This document shows positions 1 to 11,834 of a DNA stretch of 64,000 bases, piece after piece (the stretch's first letter is position 1; the number at the start of each line of letters is the position of its first letter). The notes under the pieces were generated by a model, which saw nothing but the letters and a program-made list of their open reading frames with translations, made no database searches and was not told the DNA's origin. The position numbers and the translations under genes were made by a program. The DNA is from Drechmeria coniospora (Eukaryota; Ascomycota; Sordariomycetes; Hypocreales; Ophiocordycipitaceae). The DNA is taken from the NCBI RefSeq assembly GCF_001625195.1, contig NC_054390.1, positions 7,537,222-7,601,221 on the forward strand. The letters run 5' to 3'.

Positions 1-492
1 TCTGCGCAGGGCTTCTGCTTCGGCTGCGCGCCCGCCGGCCACCAGCTCGGCCGCCTCGGCCAGCCTTGCCCGGAGGGGGCCTGACGAATGCGAAGTCGAC
101 CGTTATCGTCTGATCCAGCATTTTGGTGTCGTTTGTGGCATCGATCGCAGCTCTCGCTTCTTCCAGGGTCGTGTATTCGATCAGAGCGTAGCCCTAACAG
201 CAGCAGGTTAGCGGCAGCTCCTCGAATCACCTCGCGGCAGCCAGCACAGGCAGCCAACCTTGACGTATCCGCTTCGGCGGTCCAGATTCAAATGCAGGTT
301 CTTGATCTCTCCGAATTCGCCAAACTTGTCCTGCAGGACCTCCTCATCTGCCTCCTCATGCACATTGGTGACGACAATAATCCAGCCTTCGATGGAGCGA
401 ACGGCCGTCGCTTTCGTCTGCGTCTGCATCTCGGATTCGTTTCGCGCCGGAGGCGACCCGGGTTGGTCGACTTCCATTTCCACGTCCGCCAT
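1..492 (-). CDS. Y14: Exon junction complex RNA-binding protein Y14 (RBM8A-like), 3' end off window
   Basis: Y14 pairs with Mago in the exon junction complex, which is deposited on spliced mRNA and acts in mRNA export and decay. Exons read 492..259 and 193..1, joined by a 65-bp intron (194..258, GT...TTAG). The product has at least 142 residues. It shows an acidic N-terminus, then one RRM at about residues 34-115 with the family stretch [19 protein letters not shown] and, across the splice, SGYVK/GYALIEY (RNP1). A Gly/Arg then Arg-Ser tail follows ([17 protein letters not shown]). The start is the ATG in context GCCATGGC; an upstream in-frame ATG at 573 would add 27 residues that look unlike the family. 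The stop codon lies beyond the left edge. The S30 gene lies upstream on the same strand. Identity rests on close resemblance to the animal Y14 RRM. Confidence 0.93.
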
Positions 493-1124
493 GGCTGCTT
501 GTTTTTCCCTACTCGGGCGTTGAAGTGAACTGGGGGGCAACGACCTGCCTGAGATGTCTGTACTGAGCTTCACCCGCCATGTAAGTAAGTACTGTATTCT
601 CTCTACCCACAGGTGGATACGATGGTTTGCCGTGTGAACTAGTCACGTGACAGATAACGGAGCAGTTACGCCAGTCGGCACGCACGCAATCGGCGCGCAC
701 TCGGATATGCAGCCTCCAGTTACGAACTTGGCCATGTCTTTGAGGCATCACTATTGGCAGGCTGTCTACGAACTTTTTGGACGCTTCACGGGCGCAAGGT
801 TATTCTGTGCGGCATGGCGACGCTGATGTAACGTGTTGGGAAATCCAGACAGCAATCATCGTTCCCGCCTTGGCCGAATCAGCATGCACCGTCACCCATT
901 GCGCAAGATCAGTAGGGGAATAGGACATTGCGGAAAATCTTTCGTTGTATTGAGGAAAGACACCGGACGCCGTATCAAGTTGCCGTGCTGCTTCGCACTG
1001 CTCACTCCGGTAGTGCCGAGCCATCGATCGACCTAACAATCCATATCCACCAACGGATTCTTGCCACCGTTGGGGGAACGTCGGCCTACTTCGTCTTCGA
1101 TCCTCTCCATTCCTGGCCCCTCGT
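493..1124. other. Intergenic: Y14 upstream region and S30 3' flank
   Basis: These 632 bp separate two minus-strand genes. They hold no supported coding sequence. Several short open frames occur on both strands but resemble no family. The Y14 promoter and the S30 3' untranslated region must lie here. No clear TATA box or repeat is visible. Confidence 0.6.
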
Positions 1125-1486
1125 TTAGGCGGCGCCGGGGTTGGGGTTCATCTATCGAATCGTCAGCGTCGGCGTTCAACGTCGGTGCCGTCGCCGTCGG
1201 GTCTCACCTTCCGCTTGCCACCGGTCAGGGTGACGTTGACGAATCGGCGAGTGTATTTGAGGCGCTTGAGGGCACGGCCCTTGGGGACCTTTGTCTTCTC
1301 CTGGGGCTCGACCTGTACGGGGTCAGTGATCGGACTGTCGTCGAGCAGAAGTCGAGCGTCGAACCTTGGGCGTCTGAGACTTGACCTTGCCTGAGAAGGG
1401 AGTCAGCGAAAAATCCTCGACTCAACACAGACGTGCAATCGAGGCAACATACCGGCACGGGCGAGAGATCCGTGAACCTTTCCCAT
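1125..1486 (-). CDS. RPS30: 40S ribosomal protein S30 (eS30)
   Basis: Small, very basic protein of the 40S subunit. Four exons (1486..1453, 1390..1365, 1312..1208, 1151..1125) with introns of 62, 52 and 56 bp give 63 residues, matching the usual eS30 length of about 62. The protein starts [20 protein letters not shown], then carries [18 protein letters not shown] and ends NPNPGAA. There is no ubiquitin-like fusion of the animal FAU type; it is a free S30 as in other fungi. All four exons are needed to restore the conserved protein, and each junction is GT...AG, so the model is well constrained. Having three introns in a 192-nt coding sequence is common for fungal ribosomal protein genes. Confidence 0.95.
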
Positions 1487-2560
1487 TTTGATGGATTTGT
1501 GATGGTGATATGTGGATGCGTTGACTAGGACGCGGAGCCGCGCTGAGAAATTTCGTTCAATTTGCCAAGGTTGTGGGCGGAGGTGTGACTCACGTGAGCT
1601 GCGGAGGGGGAACATGCCCTTCCGGATAAAGGATGGGGCGGCTGAGAGTCATGGCGGATGACATAAGCGTTCCGACTTTTTTTGGGAAGCATACTTAAGG
1701 AATATCACTGTACGGAGTCGGAGTAGTCAAAGGCGGATATACTGGTAATATCAATAATAACCAGAATGCACCCCACTGGGGGTTCAGTTCGACGAATAAA
1801 AAAAATACTGCAACGCTTGGTTCGTGCATCAGCTGACGTGACGCAAGGCGATCAATATTGTTCGCTGACTATTCGCAGATAACATAAAACATGGAAGATT
1901 CCGAAAGATTTTGGTCTGGAGCAGCCATACCAAGGCATGCAATGTAGATGAGGCTTCCGAGAAGCCAAGGCGATGCATTTAGTCGCATTTGCCGGTTGGT
2001 AGAGACGTTTATCCACCGATGACACGCTCGCCCCCGCGTCGGTTATGTGAGACGTACCGGGATGGCAGCACGGCGCAGTCGAGACCTTGTTTGCTCGAGC
2101 GGCCGTTTGGTCAGCGACTGGTCACAAGTATTACATGCTTGCACATGTATAGTATGTGCAAGTCCGAACTTGAAGCCTGCAGGCAATTCCAGTACAAAGG
2201 CAGTAACCTTTCATTGCGCCAGTGGAATTGTATCATTGCATTTAGACGCCATGCTTTAACGTTCCTTGCGGTGCGTAGGCATTGTGGAAAGGGGAGGAGG
2301 TGTCAATTTGACTGCTCGCCCCAGCATATGGACTTCTCACTGATCAACTCTCCACAGCAGGGAATCTAGCAGTGGATGCGGAGAAATGACCTCTTTCTAG
2401 TAGACCGAAAAACGACGAAAGACCTGGGAAGACCCTGTCTGCCAGAAAGTGAGGTGTCGACCATGTATCCTCCTCCGTCCGAAGCAACGTACGAATTTCA
2501 CCTGCGTGTCTCTGGTCAAACCTTGTCTACATGGATAGCATGACCGCTGTGGCTTGCGCA
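1487..2560. other. Upstream region of S30, no gene seen
   Basis: About 1.07 kb upstream of the minus-strand S30 gene. Open frames at about 1989-2369 have no recognisable family and look random. The region is less repetitive than the adjoining island. Confidence 0.5.
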
Positions 2561-5330
2561 TGCCCGCCTACTACCGTACGTGCGGTACCTGTACCAGTTG
2601 GGGCCGCTGACTTTGCAGAATTGGTTTGTTGGGTTGGAATTCATTCCTACTCCGTATCGAGTATTACAACTGCAGATTCATGTACATGTATAGAACACTG
2701 AACATGAGGGACGAGAACTGCCATGGCTGCGTAGGTAATACCTACCAATATACGGAAAAGTGCGCACAGATACTCGAACAGGACAGCGGCAGCCCGGCCG
2801 AACAAACTGCTCTCCGTTCAAGAATAGTATGTGGCGACCGTGCTGGCAAAAATACGCTGATGCATGTCAAGAAATGAATCAGAGTGGGCGCGGCACGTAA
2901 TGGAGGCGATGAAGAACGGCAAACCCGATGGAGTTCGTTTCGCCCTCATACGGCTAGATGGATGCAGTCATGTCAGCACCAGTGATCCCGATTCAGCGCT
3001 GATGGCAGAGTATTTTCTGATGCATACCGAAGTACTGTACAAGTAGGTGTACTTGTACCTACATGTACTGTACACTACTACCTACGGAGTACATGCACTG
3101 GCATTCCGGAGCACTCGCTATTAATACTACGCCGTACAGTACGGAGCGCTTGCACCAGACCTGATTCAAAAGGTAGCAGCTGTAAGTTTTAATACTTGTA
3201 CGGAGCACTGGGTACTTAGTCCAGTTTGTTGTCCGAGATCCGTACAGTGTGCTCCGTAGCAAGGAGCAGCAGGTGTACAGTGCACTTCAGTACAGTACTG
3301 TAATTTACAGTACATGCACATGTACTTGCGTGTGCATGTGCTGTACGGTATGTACACATGTACACCCACCGTATGTCCTTGCACTTGTAAGTACAAGTAC
3401 GTACAGTAATTATACAGTACCGTGTAATTACTCTTGATGTGTGCACCTTTCAACGCTTCCACCGTCCTGGCCGTTACAGTGGACCTACCCACGCACGAGT
3501 ACAGGCAGCCACAGCTCGTATTCCTCTTGCTGTGAAGCGTGAAGCTTGCATGCATTAGCGTGAGAGGACAGGGCATAAAGGCAAAGAATTTCAGCTGGTC
3601 TGTATGTCTTTGTCCTCGGGCACATGAGCAGTTGTACTGTACTCGTACATGTACTTGTACATGTTGAAGTTGTTCCGGCACCTCACGCGGGACGATGCGG
3701 TTCTGGGGATGGCAAAAGGGCAGCGAACACTCCGTACGGATACTCCGTAATTACAGTACAGCATACTGTAAGTCCATGTACTTACAATTACAACTAAGTA
3801 AGTACTTTTACAATTACTTGCACTGAGTAGTTGTACTTGACTACTCCGTACAACAGACAATTATTATACGGAGTAAGTACATGTACAGTATTATTAGTAA
3901 GTGGGGATATCGCTGACTCCGTCGGAGTGCGGAGTGCTTGGGGGGGGGGGGGGGTTTCAGGCTTGGAGGGAGCCTGCAGGAAAGGCGTGGCGGGTGTGAG
4001 CAGGTGGGTCCACAGCCACTTGTATTGTTTGGTTTTTTTACCTACCCTACTCCTTACTGATGGAGTGCTTACTCCGCACAATCTGGGCGTAGTGTACTCC
4101 GTATCGAGCACCAGCATCTGACACAAATTGGCAGTTCTCCGTATTCAGTACTCCGTACAGCTGGGACGTATTGCACATTTACGAGTGACGGGTGCTCAAT
4201 TGGGTTTACATGTACTTGTAGTTGTACTCCGTACAACAGGAGTGAAGTGCACGTACTTACAAGAAAGTACCTAGTCTACGTACTTGTGCGGAGTGCAGTG
4301 AATAGGTAGTACGGAGTACTCCGTACTTTGGACGGGATAGACCTACCTTGGTACTTTTCTGCTCCGTAGTGTATATGTACTCTGTGCAGTAGGAATACTT
4401 GCAAGGCAACAGGAGTTTTACAAGTACATTTACAAGTACACATACATGGACAAGTACGGAGTACTTAGGTGTGCAGTGTACTTAATACTCAGAATTAATA
4501 CTGTACTCGCACATCCTTACAACCAAAGGGTACGGTACCGAGTACTCCGTAATGCTGTAATGCTGTACGTATTTACAGTAAGTACTAGGTACTTACACCT
4601 ACACCTACAGCGCACATTAGTGCGAGTAGCAATACTAGATAGAACAAGGGTTCAACCTTCTGGAAGCGCCACTTCAATTGTCAATACCTACCTAGTACTT
4701 ATTTCCCCCCAAAAGCGCAATGCTGGACAGCAAAGTGGAGGCTGACAATCGTCGACCAGAGTGTGGAGTGTGGACTATTAATTCCCTCCTATACAAGTAG
4801 TGTTATAACCTTGACGCCTCAGCCTCGTGCCGAGGCGGGCCGTTTCATCAGCTACAGTACACCGTCATTCCCCGTTAACGGAGTGTTCCGTACGGAGTAG
4901 TGAAGAGGGGACTGTTGGACAGTGGCCGGTTCATTCGAGAGCATGGCGAACCGTGCCCGAATCTGTCCCAAGTAGTAGCTAGGTACTCCGTACGCTGCGA
5001 GTACTGTGCAGTACCTGTACCATCGTCTCCACATGTTGGGAATCGTGCTATTAGCTCCCTACCCGAGTAAGTACCCGTACAAGCAGTACCCAGCCTCATG
5101 TACCAGCAGGAACCTAACGTACAGTACTCCGTACATTGAAGGAGCAAGTGCAAGTAATACAAGTAATATTACTCCGTACACCTACGGAGTACTTTAAGTA
5201 CATGCACTTGCATGGAAGGGGTGTACTTGTAGCTACCCGAAAACCCCATCGGTGCCCGCCTGTACAGGTACCCGTACTTTGCATGCATGTACTTGCATGC
5301 ATCATCCGCTGACCCGTGCCTATTCCGACT
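2561..5330. repeat. GTAC/ACTCCGTA word island
   Basis: Non-coding DNA dominated by short self-complementary words: GTAC, TACGGAGTA and its complement TACTCCGTA, GTACTTGTAC, ACATGTAC and AAGTACTT. An 18-bp perfect palindrome, GTACGGAGTACTCCGTAC, sits at 4309-4326. A run of 15 G lies at 3940-3954. Reading frames through it encode low-complexity Tyr/Thr/Cys strings and resemble no protein. The island ends several hundred bases before the next gene. Confidence 0.8.
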
Positions 5331-5988
5331 GGCCTTTGCCCAAAAAGCACAGCCGTCAAGGTCCGATTCTTTCGTATACGCCTGCACTGCTCGTATTCAT
5401 CGCCCGTCGTCCCGTTCATCTTTACCCACCCTTCCGCAGACAAAAGAAGCAACGCCCGAATCCCTCATCCACCGTGGAATCCCTTGGCGAACCCTCGGCG
5501 AGTGCTCTCGGTTGTTCGTCGCTCGCTTTTTTAACTTGGATGGCCCCCAACCTCCTTCTCGCAACCGTGCGGTGATGCCTGCGTTTGCTTGAATCGATTG
5601 ACCGACCGCCGCAGAGATTGGGCGTCGACGGGTGCTTTTGCCGGCAGTAGTAACCAGCTCCTCTACCGTTACCGGCTTACCCCCCTCCCACCCCCTCCCC
5701 GACTCCCGACACGAATTGTGTCATTCATCGGCTCCGTTACTTTCCATCTATTCTCTTGGGCATATCCAAGCTGGTTGCCGGTACGCGCGGGCTCCCTTGC
5801 TGTTCAACTCTGAATTGCCCTTGATTCATTCGCTCACCAGTCTGCAGCTGCCGCTTATGCTTCACAGCATTAACGAACCAAGCACTCACGAGACGACGAA
5901 ACGTTTCACAAGGTACCCAACCTACATCAGTCAGGCACGGCGTTCGAAAGGGCCTCCGGCTGCGCCCTGTGTCACGTAACCGGTCGTC
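5331..5988 (+). promoter_or_regulatory. Pyrimidine-rich 5' region of the 902-aa protein gene
   Basis: About 660 bp without a gene. It is C/T-rich (for example 5685-5710) as in many filamentous-fungal promoters and leaders. The word island stops before it. No TATA box or known operator can be assigned. Confidence 0.4.
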
Positions 5989-8758
5989 ATGGCCAACACG
6001 AGGCCGTCTCTCGTTCCCTCCCACAGCTTCAAGAGAATGCTGGAGCTGGAGCGGCAATACATGGTGGGTTTCGCCGCAATCCCTTCACTGGTCTCGGCTC
6101 GTCCTGACCAGCAGATGCTGCCAGCTTGATCGGCTGGACACCAACCAACCGTCCCTCTTGCCCAAGCCCTCCACCCCCCACAAGCTCGCCTCGGGCCGCT
6201 CCAGCATCCAGGTTCGCCACGCCGAGTTCAGGTCGGATCCGGCAACAGGCTTCAGCAACGAGAAATTCGCGGCCGCCAGACGCACGATCCCGCTAGCAAT
6301 CAACACGAGCGCTGCCAGAACCAGACGCCAATCGGCCGTGGACCAGTATCGCGAAGCACCTTCCATGGACGATACTCCCACCGTCGTGGCCAGTCCGGTC
6401 GACACGCAGAGTCCCAAGCTCATCGCCTTCGAGTTCCCTGCCAAAGACGCGGACCAGCGTTCGATTTGCGTCTCCCCGAGCTGGGAGTCGCAGAGCCGAC
6501 GCAAAAAGGAGAGAAAGTTGCTGGAGAAGCGGCAGAGGGAGGAGAAGCGAGAGAAGGAGCGGCAGGTGGTCGCAAAGGCTGCCGAGAACAGGGCAAAGAA
6601 GCGCATGTCGCGTCTCACCAAGCCGGCTCCGGCTCCGAAGCCGACCGAAGCTTGCAGCATGCCTCCCGGCGGCAGGCCGGATCCTCGTTCAGCCGCAGGC
6701 TCGAGGGGACGACAGGAGGCTCGAGCCTCGAGTTCTCTCGGCTTCACCACCGCCAACAAACCCGAGGCGCCGCCGAAAAAATCCCGGAGCCGATCGAGCT
6801 CGTTTGCCTCGATGATAAGGGCGCCCTTTGAACGCCGGCGAGCATCGGTCGGCCCTTCGGCCGAGCCCGAGTTCATCGGCGGCATCAAGCTCGAGTTCCA
6901 GAGGCATATTGAGAACGAAATGGCCGTCAACGACAGGGCGTCGACCGCCGAGGCGAGCACCCAGGCGGCAGCTCAAACCGAACAATCACGCAGGCGATGG
7001 TCCGCGCCTCTCAAGTCGTCCCCGCTGCCTCCGAGCCGCGGAACAGAGGTCAAGGATAGACATTACCCCCCCATCACGAGATACGGCAGCAAAGGCCAGC
7101 AGAATCCGTCGCTCACGCCGCCGACGGCGCCAGCGATACCAGACGTGAGCAAGGTCGACAGGTGGCGCGTTCGTGTGGGTTTGAAGCCGAACGCGAAAGC
7201 GTCCGAGGAGATGGCGAAGGTGGTGAGGGTCAAGGAGGGAGGTGCGGAGATGGAAGCCGGAGAAGGTGGAGGAGACCCGCAGATGAGTGCGACCAGGCAC
7301 CAGAATGACGCCGTCGGTGCGACGATCCCGGCGTCTCCCAAGGACAGCCTTGCTCCGCGTCAGAATTGGTCGACGGTCGTGTCGGGCAGGCCGGTTGCGA
7401 CACAAGCCAACCATGTCGAGGTGCCGCCAGCCCGGCCGCCGATGCAAAAGGCCATGGAGATGCTCGAGGGGGAGGGCGTGAGCAGTAACTGCCTGACGCT
7501 TTGCAATGCCGACAGCCGGAGCGTCACCTCCAATGGGTACAGAACCGCCCCGTCGTCGCCTCCGCCGGAGCCCCCCCAACGCAGCCCGAAGAGGAACAGG
7601 CGAGATTCGCCGCAAGGTTCCCCTCGGCAGCTTCGATGCGCCGAAAAGACCGACGTCTCCCCGGCATCTGGTTCCTCGGACGCGGATTCGCCAAGACGAG
7701 CTGCGGAGAAGCAGGTCTCGACGTCCTCGGACGCGCAGTCGACAGCGTCCCTCACGCCCAAGGCTAGCGGCAACTTGATCACGCCCAACACGGCACCGGC
7801 TCTGAGATTGATGGATGCGATGCAGAGCAGGTCACCGAGGCAGGTCGAAAGTGTGAGGAACCTCAGACAGGTGGCGGCGAGCTCGTCGGAAGAGTCCGGC
7901 TCGGAGGAGTTCCACTCGCCCTCGCCGCCGAGCACGCCGGCGACGTCGCGGTCGCAGTCGGAAAAGGGACCGCACCCGGTAGCCAACGACAAGAGCTTCA
8001 GCCTGGAAAGGGCGATGCCGGAGACGATCCCGGAGATGGAAAAGTTCTCGGAGAGCACGGCGGAAGACTCGGACACGTTCGGGGTCCAAGCCGCCGCCGA
8101 CCGGGCTCTGGCGACATTCACTCGCGCCTCGGCGGGCCGGCAGGCGCTCGACGGAGGTGGCGAGCTGGCGTCGACGGCTGGGCAGAACCCCAAGCCGCTG
8201 CGGATCAGAAAGAGGAGCGGGCTGCCGCAGATGGATCGATCGTCGGAGGCGAAGGCGAGCCAGTCGCGGGCGGTGCCGGCGGGACCGAGAACCCCAGGGC
8301 CGCCGTCGCGACCCCTGTCGGCGACGTATCTCGAGGAAGCGCGGAAGCTCGTGCCTGCGGCACCGCCGTCGCGGGCGCCGAAGAAACGGCTCGGTCCTCC
8401 GGCGTCCTTTATCCTCCCCGGCGACGGTCCGGCATCGACGGTTTGCTCGGAAGCGTCGGCGTCGACGGAGACGATCACGATGTCGTCGACGTCGACTAGG
8501 CACGGCGGTGCGGCGGGGCGGGAGCCGGTGGCGAAGTTCTTCGTCGAGTGCTGCGGCTGCAAGTTCTACCACGACATGCCGAGCAACCTCTACGAGGCCA
8601 TGGCGAATCCGAAGGCGGTGCTGAGCCACAGGGACACGATGGGGTACGGGGGGTCCATCTCGATCCAGTTCAAGTGCCCGTGGTGCAAGCACGCGATGAG
8701 CACGAACTGCTGCGCCGGGCTCGCGGCGATGGTCTACGTCACGGAGCGGCTGCACTGA
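5989..8758 (+). CDS. Conserved-type hypothetical protein, 902 aa, with Cys-rich C-terminal module
   Basis: I do not recognise a named family. The start is MANTRPSLVPSHSFKRMLE; a 61-bp intron (6064..6124) follows codon 25, and exon 2 runs 6125..8758. Continuing the long frame upstream instead would give an N-terminus without sense. Residues about 147-175 form a Lys/Arg/Glu-rich probable coiled coil, and the middle is a long, Ser/Pro-rich, surely disordered region. The last 70 residues look folded: Cys834-Cys835-Gly-Cys837, then CPWC at 876-879, then Cys887-Cys888, ending in a hydrophobic AGLAAMVYVTERLH. The CxxC pairs suggest zinc binding. The architecture (short helical start, disordered middle, conserved Cys end) suggests a scaffold or regulatory protein, but that is inference. 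It is flanked by word islands on both sides. Confidence 0.8.
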
Positions 8759-11006
8759 AGGAGAAGGGCATGGGTGGATGGATGGATGGATGGATGGATG
8801 GATGAGTTTCACGACGACGACGACGACGATAACGACGGCTGGGCTGGTAATTTTTCTCTTTCATGACGCCATGATGTCTCTTCGCATGCGGCGCAGTGCG
8901 GTGCGGCTGGCTGAGCCACGATGCCGACGGGGTCCATGAGGGGATAATTTGCTTCATCAGATCTGGATCGCCAACTAAGGGTATATATAATGAGGGCTGA
9001 CATTTCGCTCCTTCATGTATCGCTGATGAGCTAAGGACATGCTACCTGTAAAGTTTTATTCGCATGCAAAGAAATAGGAGAGTTTAAGGGGGAAACATGC
9101 TCCTATTCGCATGCAGAGGGCTCGTTGAGGAGCCATGTCGTGTTTGTACGATTTCAGGGCAATGCAAGGACAAGTACGGAGTACTGCGAACTATTAATTA
9201 ACATGTAGCCTGAAGTGTAGGTGTGTACTGTAGAATATGTGTAGTGTACTTAGTGTAGGTGTGTACTGTAGTGTAGTGTAGTGTACTTAGTGTAGGTGTA
9301 AGTACTGTATTATACGGTACGGAGGCTGTATAGTACTGCGTGCATGTACTGCACATGTACACACCAACTCCCTGTACTGTGTGGCGCGGGTGGCGTTTCG
9401 GCTCTCGGGCGAGCATTCTTGTGAAGCATACCTGGTCGGTGGAGGCGCTCGGCTGTGGCAGTGCAGGATTGCCCGCCCAGTCACTCCGTGCAGGAAAGTA
9501 CTTATATTCTTACCACGTACCCATGATGACCCACCGCTGACCCATCTCACGATACTTGATTCGTCGTAGCCCCAGTCCGGGCGGACCCCCTTTTCCTCTG
9601 TTGCATCAGAGTACTAATAACTAGGTACCTGCAGCAGTACATACATACCCCTAAGTACATGTACTGTACGGCGTACGGAGGACAAGTACAGATCAGGGTA
9701 TCCGCGCTGCATACGAAGTACTTGTACATGAACCAGAGGACACCGTGCTGTAGGTTACTCGTACATGTACTTCGCTAGGAGTCAAGTACATGAACTGTGC
9801 TGTGGTGCAATTGTACTCCGTGTGGGGTATGCATATGCATGCTCTAGTTGACACTGTCCCTTGCAGGAAACGGGCTGCAGCCTCGCTCCCCGGCTATGCA
9901 GGCAACCAGGCAGCCAGGCAGCCAAGGTATTACCTGTTCAAACTCCAAAGAACACCTACGCATCATTCTCATCACCGACGACATCCGAATCATTGGCCAA
10001 AGTCTGCACAACAGCAAGCAGACATGATGAAAAGGCGACAGTCGAACGGTCGGTAGATCCCGCGAGTGCGTCCCAAATTCAGCGCTACCTCCGCCGGGTG
10101 GGGAGGAATGAGCAAGGTGCGTTTGGCTGGGCGGTGCATTCCACCATCATTCGTCTTCGCACTATCCGCGCTCTAGTCTTGGACAAGCTTTTCGGCCTTG
10201 ATCCTGGAAGGCTTGCTTGCTTATTCGTTGTTGGCCCGCTACCGACGCCAGGTCCAATGCCGCAACCTTAGTCTGGATAAGCATGGGCCTACAGTACAGT
10301 ACACCTGCTCGCTTCGTGCTGTACGGAGTAATACTGTACACATGCGATGATTAGAGGCTAACATGCACTCGCATCGCAAGGCTGCCAGTATCAAGTCGTC
10401 TGCGCAAGGACCGTGGCGGTCACCCTTCGATCGATGCGTCGAGATTGTACGAGTACGTACATTGGCACCTACAGTATACCATGTGCACATATATGCCTAC
10501 GAGATGCCGTACTTGGTGCTGTGCCACGACATGACGACGAGGATGCTTAGGCATGTGTTGACGGTGTATTACCGTATGTGCGAGTACGATGGGCGTATGA
10601 CTCCAAACCGTTTGCCTCCGCGGAAGCTGGAGATGGACCCTTGCCGTGCAGACGCCAAGTGGAATACTAACATTTTGAGCATGATTAGTTCGACGCGATT
10701 CAGTGGCAATGCAATCGAGGTCGCGCCACCATCCTTCCCACCTCGCTAGCGGAAATTGCTAGTGGTGAGGGACGAACGCCTCGACAATGGTATAAGACTC
10801 CAATCCCCCCGTCGGTCCTCGGTCCCTTTCGCTTCGACTCCCCTTTCGCTACGCGTCCCGTTCCCGTACGCAGACCAATCTCGCTCATCGGCAGCCGCGA
10901 TCCCCATCGCATCGCATCCCGAGACGCCGTGCCGAACCGCCGTCGATCTTGACCCGCACACCTCTGCACGTACCGCAAAACACCGCCGAACCGCTACCCG
11001 GCCGCC
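8759..11006. repeat. Intergenic: microsatellites and GTAC/GTGTAGTG word island
   Basis: About 2.2 kb without a supported gene. It begins with a (TGGA)n run at about 8774-8804 and a (CGA)n run at about 8814-8832. From 9160 to 9800 it is a word island, including a local direct repeat built from GTGTAGGTGTGTACTGTAG and TAGTGTACTTAGTG at 9213-9310. Sparser island words continue to about 10580. The last 250 bp are C/T-rich, with a TATA-like GGTATAAGA at about 10789, and probably form the promoter of the next gene. Confidence 0.65.
8774..8804. repeat. (TGGA)n microsatellite
   Basis: About seven and a half copies of the tetranucleotide TGGA, starting about 15 bp after the stop codon of the 902-aa protein gene, so probably within its 3' untranslated region. 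Confidence 0.9.
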
Positions 11007-11834
11007 ATGCGCTTCGATCTCGCCCTCCTCTCGCTCTCGCTCCTCAGCACGGCCTCCGCCATCGCTCTCGAGACCCCCCGAGACGGCGTGAGGATAGAGC
11101 TGAGCGCTCGAGATGACCTGCAAAGGATCAAGCGCCGAGGTGGTGGCGGCGGCAGGAGTCGCGGATCATCAAAGTAACGCCCCGACCGGCCCAGCCCATC
11201 CTCCCGTGCCTGCTAACGTCGTGCTCTTCACAGCCGCAACACCCGACCGAACTACAACACCGGCGGCACCTCCAAGTCGGGCACCGGCGTGACCCCCCGC
11301 TTCGGCGGCGGTCGCTACTACAGCGGAGGCGCCACCAAACCCTTTGCCTCCGGTCGCCGGAGCGCCTTGGGCATCGCCCCCATCATGCTCGTCGGCGCCG
11401 CCCTCGCCTTCTGGCCCGGCCTCTGGCTCCACGGCGCCTGGGTCTACCCCTACAGCCACGTTCATCACTACCACAACGCGTCGTCGGGCGAGGACGAGAC
11501 GGCCAACGTCGTCTGCGGCTGCGCGAGGTTCGCCGCCTGCGGCTGCGACGAGAACAACAACACCGCCTACTACGACGACCTCCTCGGCAACGGCTCCTAC
11601 GCCGCCCTCAACAAGAGCGTCGTCGACATGGGCGAATACAACGGCAGCAAGACGATCCTCATCAACGGCACCCTGGCCAACGGCACCACGGCCGCCCAGG
11701 AAACCCCGACGCAGAGCGCACAGAACGCCCAAAACACAAAGGTCTCCGCCGCGAGCTCCATCACATCCATAGCCCACGCCGCCGGCTACTGGCCCGCCGT
11801 CGCTGCCGTCGTCGCCGCCGTCTTCATGACCTGA
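11007..11834 (+). CDS. Secreted, probably GPI-anchored fungal protein of unknown function
   Basis: The 255-residue product is encoded by exons 11007..11173 and 11234..11834 with a 60-bp intron. A clear signal peptide covers residues 1-18 (MRFDLALLSLSLLSTASA). A Gly/Arg-rich stretch follows, then GGGRYYSGGATKPFASGRR, and a hydrophobic segment at about 101-128 ending FWPGLWLHGAWVYPY. A Cys cluster CGCARFAACGC (C150, C152, C158, C160) and many N-glycosylation sequons occur in the next part. The tail is Ser/Thr/Ala-rich and ends in a hydrophobic stretch (AAGYWPAVAAVVAAVFMT), the pattern of a GPI-anchor signal. I believe the GGRYYSGG...FWPG...YPY core belongs to a fungal domain of unknown function (possibly DUF7732), unverified. 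Role is likely at the cell surface. Confidence 0.85.

Noticed and set aside
7360..8562. 400-codon minus-strand frame inside the 902-aa gene
   Set aside because: Ser/Arg/Pro-rich mirror of the disordered coding region, without start context or family signal.
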